NCBI GenBank assembly: GCA_013044085.1
Contig: JABEVI010000025.1
Span: 1-9,137 of the forward strand
Origin: Steroidobacteraceae bacterium
GTDB lineage: Bacteria; Pseudomonadota; Gammaproteobacteria; Steroidobacterales; Steroidobacteraceae
Reading direction: 5' to 3'
Length of the DNA stretch: 9,137 nt
In this document: piece after piece, positions 1 to 7,267 of the stretch
How the letters are laid out: every line of letters starts with the position of its first letter
How positions within the stretch are numbered: the stretch's first letter is position 1
Notes under the pieces: generated by a model
The model's database searches: none
What the model saw: the letters and a program-made list of their open reading frames with translations, nothing else
Told to the model about the DNA's origin: nothing
Translations under genes and position numbers: made by a program

Positions 1-848
1 ATTGAAAAAGCGAGTGTTCCTGTCCAGAAATTTCTGCGCTTGAACAGCCGCAGATCGACCACGGGGTAGGGGTTGTCGATCAACTCCCAGGCGAGGAACG
101 CGCATAGGCCGATGCCCGCGGTCAACCCAAGCACGATGATCGTGGGCGAGGCGAACCAGTCGAGTTCCTCACCCTTGTCGAGCAGGATCTGCAAGGAGGC
201 GACCCATAGGGTCAACAGGGCGAGTCCGACCACGTCGATGGGCAGCTTGCGGCGCGGCGTTTCACGGTCGCGGTAGATGTCCCAGGTCACCATCGCGGCG
301 AACAGGCCGACCGGGATGTTGATATAGAAGATCCAGGGCCAGGAGATGTTGTCGGTGATCCAGCCGCCGAGCAGGGGTCCCATGACCGGCGCGACCAGGG
401 TGGTCATCGCCCAAACCGCGAGCGCGGTGCCCGCCCGCGACTTCGGGAAGGTGGACAGCAGCAGCGCCTGTGACAAGGGGATCATCGGACCGGCGGCGGC
501 GCCCTGCAACACGCGAAAGAAAATCAGCATGGGAAGCGACGAGGCAAGTCCGCAGAGCAGCGAGAACAGGGTGAACAGCAGGATCGAGGTGGTGAACAGC
601 CGCACCGCCCCGAATCGCTGGGTGAGCCAGCCGGTCAGGGGGACGGCGATCGCGTTGGCGACCGCGAATGAGGTGATCACCCAGGTCAGCTGCGATGCCG
701 CGGCGCCGAGCGAGCCGCCGATCGCCGACAGCGATACGTTCGCGATCGACGTATCCAGCACGTTCATGAACGTCGCCAACGCGAGCGCAAAAGCCCCGAA
801 TATCCGCAGAGCCCCTTGCAGCGGCGCAAGTTCTCGTTCTTCGCTCAT
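1..848 (-). CDS. EmrB/QacA-type DHA2 family MFS drug:H+ antiporter, N-terminal part (runs off the left edge)
   Basis: The first 282 residues of a 14-helix (DHA2) major-facilitator exporter, which would move drugs out across the inner membrane in exchange for protons. I translated the strand by hand and found no stop. A short cytoplasmic N-terminus leads into helix 1, which carries the family motif LDTSIANVSL (31-40) with its Asp32. Next come LTWVITSFAVANAIAVPLTG (54-73), a motif-A-like loop WLTQRFGAVR (74-83), RVLQGAAAGPMIPLSQ (112-127), the antiporter motif C APVMGPLLGGW (153-163), and the WPWIFYINIPVGLF stretch (170-183) typical of EmrB. The last part seen, NPYPVVDLRLFKRRNF (259-274), also matches EmrB relatives. 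The ATG lies 7 bp after the RND stop, without a strong ribosome site, so translation is probably coupled to the pump gene. EmrB proteins normally work with an EmrA adaptor and an outer-membrane channel. There is no EmrA gene next to it on this strand, but one lies in the divergent operon. The family call is secure; the substrate is unknown. Confidence 0.93.
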   Translation of the reverse strand, partial: MSEERELAPLQGALRIFGAFALALATFMNVLDTSIANVSLSAIGGSLGAAASQLTWVITSFAVANAIAVPLTGWLTQRFGAVRLFTTSILLFTLFSLLCGLASSLPMLIFFRVLQGAAAGPMIPLSQALLLSTFPKSRAGTALAVWAMTTLVAPVMGPLLGGWITDNISWPWIFYINIPVGLFAAMVTWDIYRDRETPRRKLPIDVVGLALLTLWVASLQILLDKGEELDWFASPTIIVLGLTAGIGLCAFLAWELIDNPYPVVDLRLFKRRNFWTGTLAFS

Positions 849-855
849 CAATTCA

Positions 856-3800
856 TCAGGCTGCGGCGGTGCCGCTCCGGGTGCCGTCGAGCTTGAAGCG
901 CTCGGCACCGATCATCAGGTAGACCCCGGGGACGACGAACAGCGTGAACAGCGTGCCGATCGCCAGACCGGTCGAGATCACGATGCCGATCGCGAAACGC
1001 GAGGCCGCGCCGGCGCCGCCGGCGAAGACGAGCGGCAACACGCCGAGCACCATCGCCGCGGTCGTCATCAGGATGGGCCGCAATCGGGTGCACGCGGCCG
1101 TGACGATCGCATCGTATTTCGACTTGCCGAGTTCCTGTTCCCGGTTGGCGACCTCGACGATCAAGATTCCATGCTTGCTGATCAAGCCCATCAGCGTGAC
1201 CAGGCCGACCTCGGTGTAGATGTTCAGGGACGCTCCGCCGACTCCGAGGGCGATGAAGATCATCGCGCCTGCGATCGACAACGGCACCGAGATCAGGATC
1301 ACGAACGGATCGCGGAAGCTCTCGAACAGCGCGGCAAGCGACAGGAAGACGATGATGATCGCGAAGCCGAACGTCGCCAGCATGCCGTTCGATTCCTGGA
1401 CGAACTGGCGTGCCTGGCCGGCATAGTCGATCGAATAGCCCTGCGGCAAATCGCGCTTGGCAAGGCCGCGCAGGTAGGTGATCGCATCGCCGAGCGAGAC
1501 GCCCGGCGCCATCACGCCGGAGAGGGTCGCCGAGTTTTGCTGCTGGAAGTGGTTCAAGGTCTCCGGCACGGTTTCCGTGTGGATCGTCGCGAGCGTCGAC
1601 AACGGCACCGGGACGCCCTTGATGGTCGCGATCGGGTAGTTGAGCAGCTGCTGGACGTTCAGGCGCGAGGCGCGCTGCACCTGCGGAATGACCTTGTACG
1701 AACGCGTGTCCATGCTGAAGTAATTCACGTAACCGCCGCCCAGCATGCCGCTGAGCGCCGAGCCGATCTGGTTCATCGTCAAGCCGAGCTGCGCCGCCTT
1801 GTCCCGATCGATGTCGATCACCGACTGCGGCAGATCGTATTTGAGGTCCGTGTCGAGGAACATGAACTTGCCGCTCTTCAGCGCGTCGCGCAGCACCGCC
1901 TGAGACACGGTGTTCAGGCGCAGCGGCGAGTCGGTCGTCTTGATCACGAACTGCATGGGAAGACCGAAGGCGCCTGGCAACGAGGGTGGCTGGAAGGCGA
2001 CGACACGCTGGCCGGCGATCGACTTGTTCACCGCCGCCTGCAGTTCACGCTGCAGCACCGTCGCGTTTCGCTTGCGCTCGCCCCACGGTTTCAGGTTCAG
2101 CCCCGTGATCGATGTGCCCGGCGCGTCGATGTGGAAGACGTGGGCGGGATGCGCGAGCTGGGTCACGATCTTGTAGATCTGGTGGAAGTAATCGACCTTC
2201 GTTTGCAGCGTCGCATCCGGCGCCGAGGTCGCCGACAGCAGCACGAAGCCCTGGTCCTCCTGCGGTGCGAGCTCGGACTTCGACAGGGTCACGAGGAACC
2301 AGATGCTGCCGAGCACGATGATGAGCAGTACACCGGTCACCGGGGTGTAGGCGAGGCTGCCTTCGAGCCTCTTCTTGTACCAGTCCCGCAGCCGGTCGAA
2401 GCGCACATCGATGAAGCGGATGAGTCGCGCCTCCCAATGTTCCTGCTCGTCGCGGTGGGAGCGCAGCATCCGCGAGCACATCATCGGCGACAAGGTCAGG
2501 GCGATGATCGCCGAGATGGTCACGGTGCCGGCGAGCGTGAACGCGAATTCGACGAACAGCGCACCGGTCAGCCCTCCCTGGAAGCCGATCGGCACGAATA
2601 CCGCAAGCAACACGAGCGTCATCGCGACGATCGGCGCGGCGAGTTCGCGGGCCGCGGTCATCGCGGCCGCGACCGGTGGTTGGCCGTCGGCGAGGTGCCG
2701 GTTGACGTTCTCGACCACGATGATCGCGTCATCCACCACCAGGCCGATCGCCAGCACCAGGGCGAGGAGGGTGAGCAGGTTGATCGAGAAGCCGAGCGCC
2801 AGCATGATCGCGAAGGTGCCGACCAAGGACAGCGGGATGGCGATGATCGGGATGATCACCGAGCGCGGCGAGCCGAGGAAGGCGAAGATCACCAGCACCA
2901 CGATCACGACGGCTTCGATGAGCGTGTACGCGACCTCGCTGATCGAGGCGTTCACGTAGTTGGTCGAGTCGTAGACGATGGCGGATTTCAGGCCCTGGGG
3001 CAGTTGCGCCTGAATCTTCGGAAACACCTTCTTGACGCCATTGATCACGGTGAGCAGGTTCGCGTTCGGGGCGATCTGAATGCCGACGAAAACGCCGCCG
3101 ACGCCGTCGAAGGCGATCCGCGAGTCGTAGTTGTCGGCACCGAGCGAGACCGTGGCAACGTCGCGCAGCCGTACGATCGCGCCATTGACCTGTTTGACGA
3201 CCATGTTTCTGAAGGCGCGCAGACTGTGCAGATTGGTCGTCGAGGTGAGCGTCACCTGGATCGTCTGGCCCTTGGTGCTGCCCACCGCGGATATGTAGTC
3301 GTTGGCGGCGAGCGCCTTGGCGACGTCGCTGGCGGTCAGCCCATAGGCTGCGAGCTTGCGCGGATCGAGCCAGGCACGCAGCGAGAAGTACTGCGCGCCG
3401 CGTATCTCGGCGGTCTGTACCCCGGGGACGGCCTGAATCTGCGGCTGCACGACCCGCTGCACGTAGTCGGTGATCTGGTTGCGCGCGAGCCGCGTGCTCG
3501 AAAAGCCGATGTACATCGCGTCGATCGTCTGCCCGACTTGAACCGTGATCGAGGGCAGTTGCGATCCCGTCGGCAGCTGGTTGAGCACCGAGTTGACCTT
3601 GATGTTGATCTCGGCGGCCGCCTTCGAGGTGTCGTAATTCTGGCGCAATACCACGGTGATCGTGCTGACGCCGCTCTGGCTCGACGAGGTCATGTAGTCG
3701 ATGCCGTCCGCCTGGGCGACGGCCGCTTCGATCGGGGTCGTGATGAACCCGGCGATCGAGTCGGGGTCCGCGCCGGGGTAGGAGGTCGTGATCGTGACGA

Positions 3801-3930
3801 CGCCATTCTCGGTCTTCGGGTACTCGAGGACCTGAAGCGAACTGAAACTTCGCAGGCCGAGCACGAGGATCACGAGACTGACGACGGTCGCGAGCACCGG
3901 CCGGCGTACGAAGATGTCGGTGAAATTCAC
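856..3930 (-). CDS. RND (HAE1 family) multidrug efflux pump, inner-membrane permease
   Basis: A 1024-residue proton-driven resistance-nodulation-division transporter, the trimeric inner-membrane engine of a tripartite pump. The length fits the family (AcrB and MexB are about 1,045). The N-terminus IFVRRPVLATVVSLVILVLG (6-25) is helix 1. A first periplasmic porter region (about 30-335) follows, then helices 2-6. Helix 4 holds GLVVDDAIIVVEN (396-408) with the paired Asp400/Asp401 of the proton relay. A second periplasmic region (about 555-845) includes SGMLGGGYVNYF (727-738). Helix 10 has GLISKHGILIVEVAN (915-929), where Lys919 matches the proton-relay lysine of AcrB; the SKHG form marks a HAE1 branch apart from AcrB itself. 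All relay charges are present, so the pump should be active. The start is GTG, with GGGGAA five bases upstream; it lies 16 bp after the adaptor stop. The gene order channel, adaptor, permease supports a single pump. Substrate cannot be predicted. Confidence 0.96.
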   Translation of the reverse strand: MNFTDIFVRRPVLATVVSLVILVLGLRSFSSLQVLEYPKTENGVVTITTSYPGADPDSIAGFITTPIEAAVAQADGIDYMTSSSQSGVSTITVVLRQNYDTSKAAAEINIKVNSVLNQLPTGSQLPSITVQVGQTIDAMYIGFSSTRLARNQITDYVQRVVQPQIQAVPGVQTAEIRGAQYFSLRAWLDPRKLAAYGLTASDVAKALAANDYISAVGSTKGQTIQVTLTSTTNLHSLRAFRNMVVKQVNGAIVRLRDVATVSLGADNYDSRIAFDGVGGVFVGIQIAPNANLLTVINGVKKVFPKIQAQLPQGLKSAIVYDSTNYVNASISEVAYTLIEAVVIVVLVIFAFLGSPRSVIIPIIAIPLSLVGTFAIMLALGFSINLLTLLALVLAIGLVVDDAIIVVENVNRHLADGQPPVAAAMTAARELAAPIVAMTLVLLAVFVPIGFQGGLTGALFVEFAFTLAGTVTISAIIALTLSPMMCSRMLRSHRDEQEHWEARLIRFIDVRFDRLRDWYKKRLEGSLAYTPVTGVLLIIVLGSIWFLVTLSKSELAPQEDQGFVLLSATSAPDATLQTKVDYFHQIYKIVTQLAHPAHVFHIDAPGTSITGLNLKPWGERKRNATVLQRELQAAVNKSIAGQRVVAFQPPSLPGAFGLPMQFVIKTTDSPLRLNTVSQAVLRDALKSGKFMFLDTDLKYDLPQSVIDIDRDKAAQLGLTMNQIGSALSGMLGGGYVNYFSMDTRSYKVIPQVQRASRLNVQQLLNYPIATIKGVPVPLSTLATIHTETVPETLNHFQQQNSATLSGVMAPGVSLGDAITYLRGLAKRDLPQGYSIDYAGQARQFVQESNGMLATFGFAIIIVFLSLAALFESFRDPFVILISVPLSIAGAMIFIALGVGGASLNIYTEVGLVTLMGLISKHGILIVEVANREQELGKSKYDAIVTAACTRLRPILMTTAAMVLGVLPLVFAGGAGAASRFAIGIVISTGLAIGTLFTLFVVPGVYLMIGAERFKLDGTRSGTAAA

Positions 3931-3946
3931 GTGCGTTCCCCGGCCG

Positions 3947-5137
3947 CTATTCGTTCGGCGGCGTCGGGTGGGCCGAATCGCTGGGCAGAACAGAATTGTT
4001 GATCGCCAGCGGGCTGCCGTTGTGCAGCTTCAACTGTCCGGCGCTGACGATGACATCGCCTGCGGCGAGTCCGCTGAGCACCGCGACCTGGTCGCCGCGC
4101 CTGCTCCCGAGCTTGACGAACCGCTGTCTTGCGATCAAGCCTGGCTTGCCGTGCGCATCCACGCCGGCGCGCTGGACCACGAACACGGTATCGCCGTAAG
4201 GGTTGTAGGTGATGGCCGTGCTCGGCACCGTGAGGATCTGGCGCGATGCTCCATAATCGATGGTCACATTCGCGAACATGCCCGGCACGAGCCGCTCGGT
4301 CGGATTCGCGAACTGCGCCCGCACTTGCACATTGCGGCTCGCGCTGTCGACCTTCGAGTTGATGGCGACGATCTTGCCGGTGAATCGCACTCCCGGGTAG
4401 GTGTCGACCGTGGCGTACGCGAGCTGGCCTTTGCGGATCATCGCCAGTTGCTGCTGCGGAACGTAGAAGTCGACCAGGATCGGATTGAGCGCCTGCAGGG
4501 TGACCACCGTCGTGCCGGCCGCGAGGTATTGTCCAAGGTCGACCTGGCGTATGCCGAGGCGGCCGGAGAACGGCGCCCGGACGTATTTTTCGGCGATCAG
4601 CGCTCGTTGCGCGGCCACCTGCGCGCGCGCGGATTGAAGATTTGCGAGGTCCGCATCGAGCACAGCCTTGCTCACGGCTTGCACGGCGAATTGCTGTTTG
4701 TCGCGCCGATAGGTCACCGCCGCGAGCCGTGCTTGCGCGATGAGCTGGGCGAGCTTCGCCGGGTCGTCGTTGAGCCGCAGCCGCAGCAACGTCTCGCCTG
4801 CGTGAGCCGTGCCGCCGGAGCGAAAGCGGATCTGGTCGACGACACCGGCGATCTGTGCCGCGAGGTCCGCCCCCTGGCGCGCGCGCACGTCGCCGACCGC
4901 GACGGTCTCGCTCTGCCATGCCAGCGGCTTCACCACGTACGTGGATACCGTCTGGGGTGCGCTTGCGTTGGCCGCGATGAATTTGCCCATCATCCGACCG
5001 ATGAACAGGTGCCATCCGAGAACGCCGCCGAGTATCACGGCTGCGACCAGCAGCAAAATGACGATGGGCTTTATCAGCGCCGAGCGCGCCACGGCAGGCC
5101 GTCCGCCGGCCGCGGTCTTGGTATCGATTTGGCTCAC
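3947..5137 (-). CDS. RND efflux pump periplasmic adaptor (membrane fusion protein, HlyD/MdtA-MexH type)
   Basis: A 396-residue adaptor that should bridge the RND permease and the outer-membrane channel across the periplasm. I place the start at the GTG at 5135-5137: it overlaps the channel gene's stop as GTGA and has AAGGGG seven bases upstream. The longer open frame, to 5191, would intrude about 58 bp into the channel gene. With this start, helix LIKPIVILLLVAAVILGGVL (21-40) is an uncleaved signal anchor; there is no lipobox cysteine, so it is anchored by the helix, not by lipid. Then come the first half of a barrel-sandwich (lipoyl-like) domain around VGDVRARQGADLAAQIAG (81-98), an alpha-helical hairpin (about 125-184), the second half with the family motif VRAPFSGRLGIRQVDLGQYL (186-205), and beta-barrel and membrane-proximal parts to the end. 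These motifs are typical of MFPs paired with HAE1 pumps. Its own partners lie on either side in the operon. Confidence 0.94.
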   Translation of the reverse strand: MSQIDTKTAAGGRPAVARSALIKPIVILLLVAAVILGGVLGWHLFIGRMMGKFIAANASAPQTVSTYVVKPLAWQSETVAVGDVRARQGADLAAQIAGVVDQIRFRSGGTAHAGETLLRLRLNDDPAKLAQLIAQARLAAVTYRRDKQQFAVQAVSKAVLDADLANLQSARAQVAAQRALIAEKYVRAPFSGRLGIRQVDLGQYLAAGTTVVTLQALNPILVDFYVPQQQLAMIRKGQLAYATVDTYPGVRFTGKIVAINSKVDSASRNVQVRAQFANPTERLVPGMFANVTIDYGASRQILTVPSTAITYNPYGDTVFVVQRAGVDAHGKPGLIARQRFVKLGSRRGDQVAVLSGLAAGDVIVSAGQLKLHNGSPLAINNSVLPSDSAHPTPPNE

Positions 5138-6660
5138 AAATGCCCCTTGCAGCAGTCGTTTGTCGTGAACTTGGAATCCTGACGGTGCCACCAGCCGCCG
5201 CCGAGCGCTTGGAACAGGGCGGCGGTGTCGGCGTAGCGTTGCGCGCGCGCCTTGACGAGTGCGATCTGCGCCGTCTGCTCGGTCTGCTCGGCGAGCAGCA
5301 CCTGCGGGCGGTTCACCGCACCGCTGCGAAACTGCGCGCGGACCAGTTCGAGGCTCTGCGCGGCCGATCGCTGTGCGTTGGCCTCGGCGGCGACGCTGCG
5401 CGCGTCGGCCTGCAGGGCGAGCAGCACGTTCGAGACATTCTGAAACGCGCTCAGCACGGTTGCCTGATAGTTGGCGGCGGCTTCCTGGGCGGCGGCGATG
5501 GCGGCCCGGCGGGTGTGCACGAGTTGACCACCCTCGAACAGAGGCTGCGCCACGGAGGCGGCGGCGCTCCAGATGAGCGAGGTCGGGGAGAAGATATCGG
5601 CGAATTTGACCGCTTCGCCGCCGTAGCTGCCGGACAGGGTGAGTTTCGGCAGCAGATTGGCGGTGGCCACGCCGATCTGCGCGGTCGCTTCATGCAGTAG
5701 TGCCGCGTAAGCGCGCACGTCGGGGCGTTGTCTGACGAGCTGCGAAGGCAGCGAGACCGGCAAATTGCGGGGTAGATGCAGCGAACTCAGCCGGAAATCG
5801 TCGGCCGAGAAATCGGCGGGCAGGCTTCCTGTATAGGTCGCGATCAGATTGCGTTGGATCGCCAGCGCCGCTTCGAGCGGTGGCAGGGTCGCCAGCGTGC
5901 CGGCGAGCACGGCTTGCTGCTGCAGGACGTCCGCGCGCGAGGCGGCGCCGGCGGCAACCCGGCTGATGACGATCGCGAGATCCGCGCGCTGTGCGGCGAT
6001 GATCTGCCGGGTCGCCTCGATCTGGGCGTGCAGGGAAGCCTCGGAAACGGCCGCGGTGACGATATTCGCCGTCAGGCTCAGATAGGCCGCCTCGAGGGAG
6101 AATCGCTCGTATTCGGCCTGGGCGCTCAGCGCCTCGACTTCGCGTCGGACGCCGCCAAAGGCGTCCAGCGTATAGGAGACGTTAACCGAGGCACTGTTCA
6201 GCGTGTAGATCAGCGAGCGCGTGCTGCCGAACGCCGCACCCGAGGAGCGTTGTCGCACAGCACCGAGAGATCCACTGACGCTCGGGAAATACGCTCCGCG
6301 TCCGGCGGCGAGTTTTTCGTCGGCTTGGCGTAGCGCCGCTTGTGCGGCGCTGAGCGTCGGATTGTGTGCGAAGGCCCGTCGGATCAGCGCATTGAGTTCG
6401 TGCGACCGGAACAGCGTCCACCAATCGGCGGGAATATCCCGGGCTGGCACGAAACGCTGGGCGGCGCCGGCTTTGACTTTCGAGGATACGGTATGCGCCG
6501 GCAATCCGCCGCGCACGTAGCCGCTCGTGCGCGGCGGCGGCGGTGTCCGGTAGTCCGGGCCGACGGCGCAGCCCGCGATCGATGCCGAGAGCAGCAAAGC
6601 GGCCGAGGCGGTGAGCAGCCCGGATCGCAGGCCGGGCTTCTTCAGCGGGTGATTGAGCAT
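5134..6660 (-). CDS. Outer-membrane efflux channel lipoprotein (NodT/OprM family), first gene of the RND operon
   Basis: A 508-residue outer-membrane factor that forms the trimeric exit duct for the pump encoded behind it. A positively charged N-terminus and hydrophobic stretch lead to the lipobox IAGC, and the sequence after the cysteine (CAVGPDYRTP, from Cys31) is the usual mature start of OprM relatives. Residue +2 is Ala, not Asp, so sorting to the outer membrane is expected. Two outer-membrane efflux repeats follow, with SASVNVSYTLDAFGGVRREV (about 152-171) and LPVSLPSQLVRQRPDVRAYA (about 299-318), both near-invariant in NodT-type lipoproteins. I chose the ATG at 6658-6660; a GTG directly before it (6661-6663) is equally possible. 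The only ribosome-site-like stretch, AGG, is rather far upstream (about 11-14 bases). The C-terminal tail after ALGGGWW is about 19 residues of polar sequence, and its final codons overlap the adaptor start, where GTGA couples the two genes. Confidence 0.94.
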   Translation of the reverse strand: MLNHPLKKPGLRSGLLTASAALLLSASIAGCAVGPDYRTPPPPRTSGYVRGGLPAHTVSSKVKAGAAQRFVPARDIPADWWTLFRSHELNALIRRAFAHNPTLSAAQAALRQADEKLAAGRGAYFPSVSGSLGAVRQRSSGAAFGSTRSLIYTLNSASVNVSYTLDAFGGVRREVEALSAQAEYERFSLEAAYLSLTANIVTAAVSEASLHAQIEATRQIIAAQRADLAIVISRVAAGAASRADVLQQQAVLAGTLATLPPLEAALAIQRNLIATYTGSLPADFSADDFRLSSLHLPRNLPVSLPSQLVRQRPDVRAYAALLHEATAQIGVATANLLPKLTLSGSYGGEAVKFADIFSPTSLIWSAAASVAQPLFEGGQLVHTRRAAIAAAQEAAANYQATVLSAFQNVSNVLLALQADARSVAAEANAQRSAAQSLELVRAQFRSGAVNRPQVLLAEQTEQTAQIALVKARAQRYADTAALFQALGGGWWHRQDSKFTTNDCCKGHL

Positions 6661-6668
6661 CACGTTAA

Positions 6669-6697
6669 TTGCAACCTGAATATTATCTGAGTAGAAT
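6669..6697 (+). promoter_or_regulatory. Candidate sigma-70 promoter for the emrR-like regulator operon
   Basis: TTGCAA (6669-6674) and TAGAAT (6692-6697) match the -35 and -10 consensus at 4 of 6 and 5 of 6 positions, with the ideal 17-bp spacing. The expected transcript start is near 6704, which gives a leader of about 36 bases before the GTG at 6740. The inverted repeat at 6715-6728 would lie just downstream of the start, where a bound repressor could block the polymerase. This is a pattern-match prediction. Confidence 0.55.
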
Positions 6698-6724
6698 ATT
6701 ACGCTCGGAACATTTAGTTGGCAA
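6696..6724 (-). promoter_or_regulatory. Candidate sigma-70 promoter for the RND pump operon
   Basis: Read on the minus strand, TTGCCA (6724-6719) is a 5-of-6 match to the -35 box. It is followed after exactly 17 bp by TAATAT (6701-6696), a 4-of-6 match to the -10 box. The -35 box lies inside the inverted repeat 6715-6728, so a bound regulator would exclude RNA polymerase. A second possible -10 (GATAAT, on the minus strand of about 6682-6687) has a much weaker -35 (TTCCGA) 17 bp upstream. Prediction only. Confidence 0.55.
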
Positions 6725-6728
6725 ACTA
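6715..6728. promoter_or_regulatory. Candidate MarR-family operator (5-4-5 inverted repeat)
   Basis: TAGTT-GGCA-AACTA is a perfect 5-bp inverted repeat around a 4-bp centre. Its length and symmetry suit the winged-helix dimer of a MarR protein, and it lies 12 bp before the regulator gene. It covers the -35 box of the leftward promoter and falls just downstream of the expected rightward transcript start, so one bound dimer could repress both operons. Assignment to the adjacent regulator is inferred from position; arms this short can also occur by chance. Confidence 0.55.
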
Positions 6729-6739
6729 TTTAACACGCT

Positions 6740-7267
6740 GTGCAGACTGAAATCGAACTGATCGAAGCGAATTTGGAGCGCCTGCAAGGCCGGTTCCCCG
6801 GCTTGCCTCTGGATGAGGTTTTGATCCTGCGCCTTATTTTGCGCCTGGCCCATGATTTCGGGTTGATGCTCGATCACCACATCCGGCCCTTCGGGATTGG
6901 CGAGGGTGAGTTTCGGGTGTTGGCGGCATTGCTGTCGCAACCCGACGGCGAGGCCCATCCGGGCGATCTTTGCGCGCGCGCATCGCAAAGCCCGGCGAAC
7001 ATGTCGCGCATCAGCGATGCGCTGGTGCGCCAGAATTTGATCACACGAGGTGCCTGCGAATCGGATCGACGCAAGATGGTGCTGCGCATCAACGCCAAGG
7101 GCGACGAGCTCGTGCATGCCATCCTGCCGCCGATGTTCGAGCCGTTGCGCAAACTCTATGGCGAATTGTCCGCGCAGGAGAAGCAGCAGCTGATCGCGTC
7201 GCTGAAGATCCTCGCCGCGCGTTTCGTCGAGGTGCTGGCGCCGCCGGCAGAGGGCGGAACTCCATGA
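6740..7267 (+). CDS. emrR: MarR-family transcriptional regulator, EmrR/MprA-like
   Basis: A 175-residue winged-helix repressor, probably the drug-responsive switch for the flanking pumps. Its length and layout match E. coli EmrR (MprA, 176 residues), including the N-terminal helix around RFPGLPLDEVLILRLILRLA (18-37), the HTH region PGDLCARASQSPANMSRISD (74-93), and the wing with SDRRKMVLRINAKGDEL (108-124), whose Asp109-Arg110-Arg111 is the MarR signature. It also shares AILPPMFEPLRKLYGELSAQ (127-146), including the LPP of EmrR. These likenesses are from recall, not an alignment. EmrR represses emrAB and is released by uncouplers and other hydrophobic drugs; a similar role here is inferred. 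The frame opens with GTG at 6740 just after a stop at 6731; no good ribosome site precedes it, so expression may be low. The stop overlaps the next start as ATGA. Two cysteines (78, 106) could in principle sense oxidants. Confidence 0.9.
   Translation: MQTEIELIEANLERLQGRFPGLPLDEVLILRLILRLAHDFGLMLDHHIRPFGIGEGEFRVLAALLSQPDGEAHPGDLCARASQSPANMSRISDALVRQNLITRGACESDRRKMVLRINAKGDELVHAILPPMFEPLRKLYGELSAQEKQQLIASLKILAARFVEVLAPPAEGGTP

Larger units (their letters stand above)
6664..6739. promoter_or_regulatory. Divergent control region between the two efflux operons
   Basis: This 76-bp stretch is the only intergenic region of note and is clearly richer in A+T than the genes on both sides. It holds one candidate sigma-70 promoter in each direction, a 14-bp inverted repeat suited to a MarR dimer, and an 8-bp direct repeat GAATATTA at 6678-6685 and 6694-6701 (16 bp apart). 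Because all genes on each side overlap or nearly touch, these signals probably drive everything visible in the window. Confidence 0.8.

Noticed and set aside
346..4002. A 1218-codon open frame on the plus strand, opposite the RND permease
   Set aside because: It lies fully antisense to the RND gene and the start of the MFS gene, both clearly real. Its translation is dominated by Arg, Asp, His, Glu and Gln, with no recognisable domain. Long antisense frames are expected opposite GC-rich genes whose codons rarely give reverse stops.
3927..5015. A 362-codon open frame on the minus strand in a second frame of the adaptor
   Set aside because: It overlaps the adaptor on the same strand, is very rich in Arg, and has no domain pattern. 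The adaptor frame carries all the family motifs.
3914..5182. A 422-codon open frame on the plus strand, opposite the adaptor
   Set aside because: It is antisense to a well-supported adaptor, has the same charged, low-information composition, and starts within the RND gene. There is no promoter, ribosome site or family match.
5140..5700. Plus-strand open frames opposite the first channel gene (also 5776-6333 and 6340-6690)
   Set aside because: These are antisense shadows of a NodT-family gene with matching motifs along its whole length; their translations show no family features.
6664..6739. Riboswitch or small RNA in the divergent region
   Set aside because: The region is only 76 bp and is accounted for by two promoters and an operator. 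I found no stable long hairpin with a U-tract and no known aptamer motif.
6970..7263. Upstream extension of the second channel gene into the regulator
   Set aside because: The frame is open from 6970, but that region encodes the regulator in another frame. The lipoprotein signal begins exactly at the ATG at 7264, which also overlaps the regulator stop.
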